Positions 8,672 through 15,261 of a stretch of DNA of 47,698 bases are shown in pieces. The notes beneath the pieces were generated by a model that was not told where the DNA came from, did no database searches, and was given only the letters and a program-made list of their open reading frames with translations. Origin of the DNA: Candidatus Zixiibacteriota bacterium. GTDB taxonomy: Bacteria; Zixibacteria; MSB-5A5; CAIYYT01. Location of the stretch: the NCBI GenBank assembly GCA_020853795.1, contig JADYYF010000052.1, forward strand, positions 1 through 47,698, in the 5' to 3' direction. Positions within the stretch are counted from its first letter, which is position 1. Each line of letters begins with the position of its first letter. Both the position numbers and the translations under genes were made by a program.

Positions 8672-9727
8672 TTACGGCTCGAACGGAGCGTCGCCGGCAT
8701 CCTTCGCATGGCACTTGTTGCACAGCGAGCGCTGGTTCAAACTCGGATACGGATTCGGAATCGCATACGATCCGGACTCGACACCGTCTTCGTGCAGGAA
8801 GGTGATGTTGAAGTCCCAACGGCCGGCGTTCTGGGCCGAGGTCGCATGGGCGCGATGACAGGTGATGCAGGTCACCTGGCTGGTCGCCGACGGACCATTG
8901 GTCGAGGTCGTCGTGTTGGTCGGATCTTCAAACGGAACCGCCGCAATGTACGCGGTCGCCTGGGTCCCACCCGTCATGTTGTCGGTGCCGTTGTACAGAT
9001 TGTAGATGTTGGCAATCGTACCGCCAATGGCGCGGCCGGTCGGGTGAATCAGCTTGGTCGCGTTGTTGTGGAAATCGCCGTGGCAATTGCCGCACCACGC
9101 ACCCATGCCGCTCTTGTAAGCAGTGTGCATGACATTGGTCTCAGCCGTATTGTAGCTATTGCCTTCGGCATCCGGAGCCGGAGCCGTGAACGTGGCCAAA
9201 CCGTCTTGGATCGGGCCAACGCCGTTCAGCAAACGGAAATTCTGGTTGCCGTGCGGATCATGGCACGACGTGCAACCCAGTTGGCTGGCCGGGAACGTAC
9301 CGCCCGGGGAAACGAGCAACGTTCCGTCCGGACCGGCACCACGACCAGGAGCATTGATATTGTGACCGGCTGCACGGCCCGGAATCGGGCTGGTCGCGCC
9401 GCCGTGACCGTCATTAATATTGTCCTCAGTCAAGAACACGAAGTTGCCGCCGCCCTTTTCGGCCGGCGGGTTCAACGGATCCGTGCCCCACACTGCACCG
9501 CGGCTGGTGGCATGGCACGACAAGCACAGGTCGCTCGCCGACTGGAACTTCAGCAGGTAGGCGTTTCCGTTCGGATGAGCCGGGTCCACCAGGACGCCGT
9601 TGTTCATATTGTGCATCGTATGGCAACCGCCGCAATACGCCACGCCGCCATCATGGAATGCAAACGCAGTGCTTGACAACAATGCCGCCAACGACATCGA
9701 GACAAGGACTAACAAAAGCTTGCGCAT
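8672..9727 (-). CDS. OmcS/OmcE-like hexaheme cytochrome, predicted extracellular nanowire subunit
   Basis: The protein has 351 residues from ATG at 9727, with GGAGG 8 nt upstream. A Sec signal ends at TAFA, so the mature chain begins FHDGG. There are six CXXCH motifs at precursor residues 32, 68, 152, 212, 287 and 336. From memory of Geobacter OmcS, the match extends well beyond heme motifs: the N-terminus FHxGGVAxCxGCHTMHN, then PGGTFPASQLGCTSCHDPHG, WCGNCHGDFHN, the TIANIYNLY region, TAYIAAVPFED, CHRAHA, and the C-terminal LCNKCHAKD. His16 of the mature protein, which in OmcS ligates a heme of the neighbouring subunit, is conserved at the same position. The mature chain of 328 residues is shorter than OmcS but keeps six hemes. 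It follows the NHL gene by 19 nt and a terminator closes the operon. Polymerisation is predicted, not shown. Confidence 0.9.
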   Translation of the reverse strand: MRKLLLVLVSMSLAALLSSTAFAFHDGGVAYCGGCHTMHNMNNGVLVDPAHPNGNAYLLKFQSASDLCLSCHATSRGAVWGTDPLNPPAEKGGGNFVFLTEDNINDGHGGATSPIPGRAAGHNINAPGRGAGPDGTLLVSPGGTFPASQLGCTSCHDPHGNQNFRLLNGVGPIQDGLATFTAPAPDAEGNSYNTAETNVMHTAYKSGMGAWCGNCHGDFHNNATKLIHPTGRAIGGTIANIYNLYNGTDNMTGGTQATAYIAAVPFEDPTNTTTSTNGPSATSQVTCITCHRAHATSAQNAGRWDFNITFLHEDGVESGSYAIPNPYPSLNQRSLCNKCHAKDAGDAPFEP

Positions 9728-9746
9728 GTAAAAAACCTCCGAAAGA

Positions 9747-10886
9747 CTAATCAGATACAAACGAACGTGAATTCAACAAGGGGGTAGTAAACTCCAGACT
9801 CACCTCCTCCTTCTGCGCTTCGCGCTTCCAAGGCTTAAGGGTTGCTGATGAGGTTGGTTTCGCAAACGACTTCACTTGTTCCGCGATGAACTCCGGCAAC
9901 TCGCACACCTGAACCCGATTAAGAAAAATCTGGCTGACATAAATGCGGCCCAGGTTGTCCACTGCCATGCGCTCCGGATGGTAGAACCACCCCAGCGTAT
10001 TTCCCATCCCGCCGAATTCACCGAGAAATTGACCTGCGGTCGTGAAGCAAACCACGTTGAAACGATGTTTATCGAGAACTAAGACTAAAGCGTGATCGAT
10101 GACGTCCACCGCCGTCGGGAAGTTCAGCTCGCCGATGTTGTTGCCGCGCAGCCCAATCCGCCGCACCAGAGTTCCGGAGAGGTCGTAGACATACACAACG
10201 CCAAACATCGACACGGGCAGGTACAGCAGCTCACCGTCAATCCGCGGCGAGCCCATAACAACTTCCTGGCGCTCTTTCTCGGTCATGTCCGTCACGAGCG
10301 GGAACTCACCCTGATATTTCCCCTCAGCGTCGATCTTGACGATGCGGTCAAACGCGCCGCTCATCAGATAGAGAATGTCCTGACTGTCGATCGCGATGTA
10401 CCGCACGTCAAAAGTGTCGGAGTCAGCGAAATCGATCAGTTCCAGGCGTCCCATCAGCGTGCCGTCGTAGTCAAACTTGAAGACCGACCCGGCGCGCTGC
10501 CGCTGCGTTCCGACGACGTAGATGAATCCGTGCGAATCGACAACCAGATCAGTCGGGCTGCCGAATTCGTCACGCCCCGAGAACTGGAACTTGAAAACTC
10601 CCGAGGTGTCGAAAACCGCCACACGATTATTGCCGGTATCGACAATGAACACTTCATTGAAGCGCTGATCGATGAAGACCTGCTGGGGACGGAGGAGACC
10701 ATTGTTGGTTCCGGGAGGGTCGAGCTTGCGCAGGAACACGGCCGGAACCGACTTCTCAGCCTGCGCCTGCAAACCCGCAGGAAGCAGAACAGCAACGAGA
10801 AATGCCGTTAAGACAACGACGCCCACTAGGGCAGTTATAATCCGGATGTTCTTCCCGATACAACTCTGTCGATTCGTCGCTGGCAA
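9747..10886 (-). CDS. Exported or membrane-anchored NHL-repeat beta-propeller protein
   Basis: The protein has about 379 residues. No ATG is available near the 5' end. I chose TTG at 10886 because GGAG lies 9 nt upstream; a TTG at 10910 would add eight residues and has no ribosome site. A hydrophobic segment (ITALVGVVVLTAFLVAVLL) is a signal peptide or anchor. Six NHL-type blades follow, with recurring 'P..V.VD..G.IYV' and 'N.RV.VFD..G.F...F' patterns, for example FIVDTGNNRVAVFD, SPTDLVVDSHGFIYVV and PERMAVDNLGRIYVS. The blades are followed by a charged 60-residue tail. It directly precedes the OmcS-like gene. My recollection is that NHL genes also neighbour omcS in Geobacter, which would suggest a role in filament assembly or surface attachment. 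Confidence 0.82.
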   Translation of the reverse strand: MPATNRQSCIGKNIRIITALVGVVVLTAFLVAVLLPAGLQAQAEKSVPAVFLRKLDPPGTNNGLLRPQQVFIDQRFNEVFIVDTGNNRVAVFDTSGVFKFQFSGRDEFGSPTDLVVDSHGFIYVVGTQRQRAGSVFKFDYDGTLMGRLELIDFADSDTFDVRYIAIDSQDILYLMSGAFDRIVKIDAEGKYQGEFPLVTDMTEKERQEVVMGSPRIDGELLYLPVSMFGVVYVYDLSGTLVRRIGLRGNNIGELNFPTAVDVIDHALVLVLDKHRFNVVCFTTAGQFLGEFGGMGNTLGWFYHPERMAVDNLGRIYVSQIFLNRVQVCELPEFIAEQVKSFAKPTSSATLKPWKREAQKEEVSLEFTTPLLNSRSFVSD

Positions 10887-10924
10887 TTCGGAAGTCTCCG
10901 CACCCGCCAATTAGCAGGAGTAAA

Positions 10925-10940
10925 TGTGAACTATTTCACA
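10925..10940. promoter_or_regulatory. CRP/HcpR-like operator, site 1
   Basis: TGTGAACTATTTCACA is a perfect 6-bp inverted repeat (TGTGAA/TTCACA) around four bases and fits the TGTGA-N6-TCACA consensus of CRP-family regulators. It differs at one base from the palindrome at 32291-32306. It is only 15-40 bp upstream of the candidate NHL start codons, so it could be a repression site, or it marks a very short leader. Confidence 0.7.
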
Positions 10941-10965
10941 ATCTTCGACAAAAGAAACAAAATTA

Positions 10966-10989
10966 GCCCGAGAACACGAGCTTTCGGGC
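10966..10989 (-). promoter_or_regulatory. Leader hairpin followed by T-rich run; possible attenuator or terminator
   Basis: On the minus strand GCCCGA (10989-10984) pairs with TCGGGC (10971-10966) over a 12-nt loop and is followed by TAATTTTGTTTCTTTTG. It sits between the two CRP-like sites, upstream of the NHL/OmcS-like operon. It could terminate read-through from the heptaheme gene, or act as an attenuator in the operon leader. The stem is short, so confidence is limited. Confidence 0.4.
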
Positions 10990-11015
10990 ACTTCGCCTAA
11001 AGAAAAGTAAACTTG

Positions 11016-11035
11016 TATGTGATTATTTTCACATA
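11016..11035. promoter_or_regulatory. CRP/HcpR-like operator, site 2
   Basis: TATGTGATTATTTTCACATA is an inverted repeat with 7-bp arms (TATGTGA/TCACATA) around six bases, matching TGTGA-N6-TCACA. It lies about 130 bp upstream of the NHL start, a normal distance for an activator site. No clear -10 element is visible at the class II distance. Confidence 0.7.
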
Positions 11036-11302
11036 CTTGCATCGAATACAATCTGAGGTAGTTCGGTAGACTCGTCAAAACAGTAACCTCAAAACCGGAG
11101 CAAAACCAACTCGTTGGGGGGATTATAGAGAAGAAAGACCAAATAGGCAAGGGAAAACTTCGATGATTTTGTAGTTTTTTTCAAATGAAGATCGCTCGAA
11201 GCGGTTCATGATATCGTGAAGAGCGAGTCAGTAGATTGACAGGTGATATCGCTTAGATCAGCTAAGTGAGTGATTAATCACAAAATAGATGGCATTGAAT
11301 AA

Positions 11303-12103
11303 TCATGGCTTGACTGTAAGAATTGGTGAATTACCACTAACTCGACCCATGTCGTGACAGTCCGTACACATTCCGTCAGCTATCTGTCGAGCAAGTAGAA
11401 ACTCGTTCTCTGAAACAAGACTATGACAAGTTTGACACTCGATATTACCGTCTATGAGGACAAGAAACTCTGGGATGTCTGAGTTTATCTTCAAGGACGA
11501 TGATGGCTTACGAAATCCGGCAACCAGAGGGACCCCGAAAGCGTGACTGGCGCTGACGTGAAACCGCGGCAGGCCGCTTCCTGCAGAGCCCACGACTGCG
11601 TTCCTGCGATCCGCGTCGTGACAAGATAGACAAAACTGGGACGGTTGTTCTGCGAAGGCAAGATCACGCTGAGAGTGAATCAATCTTGCAGCGCCACGAT
11701 GCCCAGGACTTATCGCTGGACGCGTGCCGACACCATGGCAGTCCCGGCATAACTGAATCGCAGTCTGTGCAAATGAGAGGGACAAGGTGTCATCACTGAT
11801 TGTCAGAAGTTCCGGCGCGTGAAACAGGTGGCATCTGCCGCAATTCTCCGTTAAGTCCGAGTGGAATAATCGGGATTTCTCTGTCGCTTCGCGGTGGCAT
11901 CCACGGCAATCCTGAGATCCGCCATCCAGCTCAGCCTCCTGGTCTGCCGTCTTGGAGTACGCGTGGCATTGCCGGCAAGCGACGTCTTGATGCGGATGGC
12001 GGGCACTCGACTCAGCGGAGCCGTCGGGCAGCAAGCGGCCGAAATAGATCAGCCCGATCAACAGGATCAGCGTGCCCAGAGCAATGGCAGAACGCGTTTG
12101 CAC
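11303..12103 (-). CDS. Membrane-anchored heptaheme c-type cytochrome
   Basis: The protein has 266 residues starting at GTG 12103; no ATG is available upstream before an in-frame stop, and no strong ribosome site is seen. Residues 7-24 (ALGTLILLIGLIYFGRLL) form one transmembrane helix with no clear cleavage site, so it is probably anchored in the inner membrane and faces the periplasm. There are seven CXXCH motifs (CRQCH, CRGCH, CGRCH, CRDCH, CLSCH, CQTCH, CTDCH), with HPHQD just before the first and further His residues that could be distal ligands. Its neighbours are the nanowire-like operon downstream and a two-component system upstream, 164 nt away. It could pass electrons from the quinone pool into the periplasm, as NapC/CymA-type or ImcH-type proteins do, but it is not clearly of those families. 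Confidence 0.85.
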   Translation of the reverse strand: MQTRSAIALGTLILLIGLIYFGRLLPDGSAESSARHPHQDVACRQCHAYSKTADQEAELDGGSQDCRGCHREATEKSRLFHSDLTENCGRCHLFHAPELLTISDDTLSLSFAQTAIQLCRDCHGVGTRPAISPGHRGAARLIHSQRDLAFAEQPSQFCLSCHDADRRNAVVGSAGSGLPRFHVSASHAFGVPLVAGFRKPSSSLKINSDIPEFLVLIDGNIECQTCHSLVSENEFLLARQIADGMCTDCHDMGRVSGNSPILTVKP

Positions 12104-12267
12104 GCTCAGAATATCGACACGGGGAGAGATAGCAGTTACTTACTTCGGCTCAGATTCGCGATTCGGTAACGACAGAAATTTGAACAGGCGCAGCTTTACA
12201 CGCACCGGAAACATTGCTTTCCGAACTGCAACATATCCATCCACGATTGGCCGAAACTGGCAGGTAC

Positions 12268-12984
12268 TCAGGACAGTTCCGAATCGACTTCGCCGGCAGG
12301 CGTGAACTTGTAGCCGGCGCCGCGCAGGGTATGGATGTAGCGGGGGTTGGCCGGGTCCGGTTCGAAGATCTTGCGCAGGCGCAGGATGAAATTGTCGATG
12401 GTGCGCGAAGAGGGATAAACGTGATAACCCCACACTGCGTCGAGAATCATGTCGCGCGAGACGACCTCGTTGGCGTGTTCGACGAGGAATTTCATCGTCA
12501 TACACTCCTTCTGCGACAATTCCACTTCACCGGTCGGGCCCTTGGCGCGGTACGTACGGAAATCCACCCAGTTCTCCGCAAAATCAAAACGCGAGCGATC
12601 CAATTCCACCGTGCCGTACCAGACCTGGCGACGAAAAATCGCCGATACGCGCAGCAACAGTTCCTGGAGATTGAAGGGCTTGGTTATGTAGTCATCGCCG
12701 CCGCTGAGGAAACCGTCGATGCGATCCGACTGGCGGTCGCGGGCGGTCAAGAACAGCACCGGCAGCCGCCCGCCTTCCTGGCGGATTTCCCTGCAAACGG
12801 TGAGCCCGTCCTTGCCGGGGATCATGATGTCCAGAATGATCAAGTCAAACTGTCCTTTGTGGTAAAGGTCGAGCGCGGCGATCCCGTCGGCCGCGACCGC
12901 AACCTCGTAGCCTTCCGCCTCAAGATTCAGCTGCAGCCCTTCGGCAATGTGCTCTTCGTCTTCGACAACTAATATGCGTTTCAT
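12268..12984 (-). CDS. OmpR/PhoB-family response regulator
   Basis: The protein has 238 residues from ATG at 12984. A receiver domain spans residues 1-120, with acidic pair E8-D9, phospho-acceptor Asp52 (in LIILDIMIPGKDG), a Thr in LFLTARD and Lys in ITKPF. A winged-helix DNA-binding domain spans about 140-230 (LSQKECMTMKFLVEH, VSRDMILDAVWG, RTIDNFILRLRKIFE, HTLRGAGYKF). The start overlaps the stop of the histidine kinase gene (ATGA), so the pair is translationally coupled and certainly cognate. The genes upstream in the same run (surface barrel, kinase-like lipoprotein, PAP2) suggest an envelope or phosphate-related signal, but no target site could be identified. Confidence 0.95.
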   Translation of the reverse strand: MKRILVVEDEEHIAEGLQLNLEAEGYEVAVAADGIAALDLYHKGQFDLIILDIMIPGKDGLTVCREIRQEGGRLPVLFLTARDRQSDRIDGFLSGGDDYITKPFNLQELLLRVSAIFRRQVWYGTVELDRSRFDFAENWVDFRTYRAKGPTGEVELSQKECMTMKFLVEHANEVVSRDMILDAVWGYHVYPSSRTIDNFILRLRKIFEPDPANPRYIHTLRGAGYKFTPAGEVDSELS

Positions 12985-14318
12985 GCAACCTTCTCCAACG
13001 GCAGCCGGATGCGGAAGGTACAACCGCGATCGCGACCCTCTGAGTACAGCTCAACCGTCCCGCCGTGCTCGGTAACGATTTGTTTTACGAGAAATAGGCC
13101 GATGCCGGTTCCTTTGACCGAACGCGTGTTCTCCATACCCGTTCGATAGAAGCGCTCAAAGACCTTCTTCAACTCGTGTTTTTCCACACCAACGCCTTCA
13201 TCCACGAACAGCAATTCGGCTTGATCGCCGCGCCGGCGCGCGCTGATGCTCAGCCGGCGCCGTACCTCCGGCGAGTACTTGATCGCGTTATCGACCAATG
13301 CCGTTACGACTCTCCGTAACGCGTGATAGTCGGTCTTGACGATCAGTTCCTTCTCAAGATCGAGGGTCAACTTCATTTTATGACGGTCGATCAGAGCCTG
13401 CAACCCCTCCAGATACTCGACCAGATCATTCGACAGGTTAGTCTCAACCAGCTTGGCCCGATGGCCGCGCTGGGACAATCGCCCGGCCTCCAGAACGTTG
13501 TCGACCAGCCCTTCCAATCTTTCGCAGTCGTCAAGCATGCGCGGGACGAATCCCTTGATCTTCTCCTGGTCAAATTTGCCGGAGGCCATCGATTCCAGGT
13601 ACAACTTGATCGAAGCCACCGGGATTTTCAGCTCGTGCGTAACCGCATGGATGAAGTTCTCCTGCTGATGCTTCAGGCTCTCCGACTGCCGCAGGGTGCG
13701 ATAGATCATGAAGGCGCCCAATAGCGTCAACAATACGAAGAATGATCCCTCCATGGCGAACATGACGACGCGGCGGCGGGCGCGCTCCTGAACTTCCGCG
13801 GTTACCCCCGCTTTGACACTGAACATCGATGGTTCAAACCACGGATTGCGATACTCGCCCTGCCGCGGCGCGGCCGTGAACTGCAAATCGGCATTCAACT
13901 CCGTCGTAAGCTGCGCAGGATAGGTCGGATCCAGAAAGATCGCGGCCCGATGATTCGCGCCGACGCTCAGGTAGAAGCTGGAATCAACCTCCCCGGAAGT
14001 TATCAGCAGCGCTCCCGTCGGACCGAACAACTGGTAACCTCTCACTGCCGGATCGGCCAGCAACAGGTCGAGTGCTGCCCGCAGATGTCCGATATTATCG
14101 ACGCTGACGAACGATTCCGCCTCATACGCCAGCCGGTCATAGGATCGGTTCAGAATCAGCGAAGCCAGTTGTGCTGCCGCCGCCGTCTGTCGCTCGTGGA
14201 ACTCGATCTGTTCCTTGGAAATCATGACTTGAAAGTACACCCACCAGATGATCTGGCCGATGCAGACAATGACAAGCGCGATGAACAGCGCCAGCGCCAA
14301 CCCCGCCGGACGTGCCAA
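12981..14318 (-). CDS. Sensor histidine kinase
   Basis: The protein has 445 residues if read from TTG at 14318. Two transmembrane helices (about 8-31 and 184-206) flank a periplasmic sensor of about 150 residues with no recognised fold. The catalytic part has HisKA with phospho-acceptor His228 (HAVTHELKIPV), N-box VDNAIKYSP, G1 box FVDEGVGVEKHE, F-box FERFYR and G2 box GTGIGLFLVKQIV. A strong AGGAGG (14344-14349, minus) lies 18-30 nt before the TTG, too far for it, but ideally placed for ATT at 14336-14334. That would add six residues in frame (IRIKHR before the L of the TTG), a natural cationic start. The stop overlaps the response regulator start. Confidence 0.93.
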   Translation of the reverse strand: MARPAGLALALFIALVIVCIGQIIWWVYFQVMISKEQIEFHERQTAAAAQLASLILNRSYDRLAYEAESFVSVDNIGHLRAALDLLLADPAVRGYQLFGPTGALLITSGEVDSSFYLSVGANHRAAIFLDPTYPAQLTTELNADLQFTAAPRQGEYRNPWFEPSMFSVKAGVTAEVQERARRRVVMFAMEGSFFVLLTLLGAFMIYRTLRQSESLKHQQENFIHAVTHELKIPVASIKLYLESMASGKFDQEKIKGFVPRMLDDCERLEGLVDNVLEAGRLSQRGHRAKLVETNLSNDLVEYLEGLQALIDRHKMKLTLDLEKELIVKTDYHALRRVVTALVDNAIKYSPEVRRRLSISARRRGDQAELLFVDEGVGVEKHELKKVFERFYRTGMENTRSVKGTGIGLFLVKQIVTEHGGTVELYSEGRDRGCTFRIRLPLEKVA

Positions 14319-14333
14319 TCGATGTTTGATCCT

Positions 14334-14349
14334 AATGATGCACCCTCCT
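14334..14349 (-). promoter_or_regulatory. Strong ribosome binding site facing a non-standard ATT/ATC start
   Basis: On the minus strand AGGAGG (14349-14344) is followed by GTGC, ATC and ATT. The in-frame ATT lies 7 nt after AGGAGG. The nearer GTG overlapping the site reads GTG CAT CAT TAG and stops at once. No in-frame ATG is present upstream of the kinase coding sequence. The site therefore favours an ATT (infC-like) or ATC start for the kinase. Confidence 0.45.
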
Positions 14350-14387
14350 GCCGGATTCGATCTGCGGCAGAATGAATTGCCGCGCCA

Positions 14388-15257
14388 TCACAGGGGCAAT
14401 GTAATCATGAAAATCGGCTTTTCAATACCGTTTGCATCCGAAACGGCCTCGGCCTGGTCGGCCAGACGATAGAATAATTCGGCGAGCAGAGCTCCAGCAA
14501 CAGCGCCGACTGCAACATCGGAAAGAAAATGCTTGTAGCAGCGAATCCGGGTCACACCGACGTAGCTGCTCCAACTGAAAAGAACGGTCGGCGGCAGCCA
14601 TCGCCAGTTGTGGTAGTCGCTGGAAGACAGTCGTTGCCGCATTGCGGTGCGGACCCGCTTGTTCAGGTAGGTCATTGCGAAGAAGGAACTGGAGGCGTGC
14701 CCGGAAAAGAATGACTTGCGCGTCTCGGAATAGTCCGGCTCGTGCCTGCGCGCCGAGTCCGGATAGTAGTATTGAAAAGGTCGTGGGCGTGCGATGAGGT
14801 GCTTGGCGATGCCGGTCACACCGGCCGTTGCCCAGATCCCGCAGTTGTAGAGGTATAGATCCTGCAAAGCATCCTTGCCGGGTCGCCGTTCTGGCCAGGT
14901 AAGATTGACGGCAGCTAATCCCAGAGCACCCGCAACCGGCGTGATCGCTGAACCGATATCGCCATCCAGAAAATTGGACTTGCCCGCAAAGTATCGCCCG
15001 CCCAGCGCATGCGCCGCCCAGTTGTCAAGCAGGATCGGGCGATTGATCAAGGCCGGTTGCGCGCTGTCGTTTGGGGGAAGGGATTGCTCCACAATCAATG
15101 GCACAGCCGCTCCTACCCCGATCAACACGCTCTTGCGTTCGGTCAGATATGTCTTCCGTAAACTTGTCGCTGTGCCGTCGCCCGGCAGGAGTATCAGAAT
15201 CCACGCGACCAGCGCGAGCGACGGTAGCAGAAGAGTGGGTCTGGAGTAAAACCGCAT
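14388..15257 (-). CDS. PAP2-superfamily membrane phosphatase
   Basis: The protein has 289 residues from ATG at 15257, 4 nt after the stop of the upstream lipoprotein gene; a TTG at 15269 is also in frame. The three PAP2 motifs are present: KHLIARPRPF, SFFSGHASSSFF with the catalytic His in SGH, and TRIRCYKHFLSDVAVG with the second His and the Asp. The N-terminus is a signal or transmembrane segment (LLLPSLALVAWILILL), and a weaker hydrophobic stretch follows at VLIGVGAAVPLIV. PAP2 enzymes remove phosphate from lipid substrates such as undecaprenyl pyrophosphate, phosphatidic acid or lipid A. The active site would face the periplasm. It shares an operon with a barrel, a kinase-like lipoprotein and a two-component system. 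Confidence 0.88.
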   Translation of the reverse strand: MRFYSRPTLLLPSLALVAWILILLPGDGTATSLRKTYLTERKSVLIGVGAAVPLIVEQSLPPNDSAQPALINRPILLDNWAAHALGGRYFAGKSNFLDGDIGSAITPVAGALGLAAVNLTWPERRPGKDALQDLYLYNCGIWATAGVTGIAKHLIARPRPFQYYYPDSARRHEPDYSETRKSFFSGHASSSFFAMTYLNKRVRTAMRQRLSSSDYHNWRWLPPTVLFSWSSYVGVTRIRCYKHFLSDVAVGAVAGALLAELFYRLADQAEAVSDANGIEKPIFMITLPL

Positions 15258-15261
15258 TCTC

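Larger units (their letters stand above)
10911..11302. other. AT-rich regulatory region between heptaheme gene and NHL/OmcS-like operon
   Basis: I see no convincing gene here. The stretch is clearly more AT-rich than the surrounding coding DNA. It holds two CRP-like palindromes (10925-10940 and 11016-11035), a hairpin followed by a T-rich run on the minus strand (10966-10989), an imperfect hairpin TCGCTC(11192-11197)/GAGCGA(11221-11226) enclosing TTCATGATATCGTGAA, a CTTAG/CTAAG inverted repeat (11252-11266) and the perfect 12-bp palindrome GTGATTAATCAC (11270-11281). A short minus-strand frame at 10911-11150 runs through both palindromes, has no ribosome site and looks spurious. Confidence 0.6.

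Noticed and set aside
10911-11150. A 79-residue minus-strand frame upstream of the NHL gene
   Set aside because: It spans both CRP-like palindromes in an AT-rich regulatory stretch, has no ribosome site and shows no protein-like pattern.
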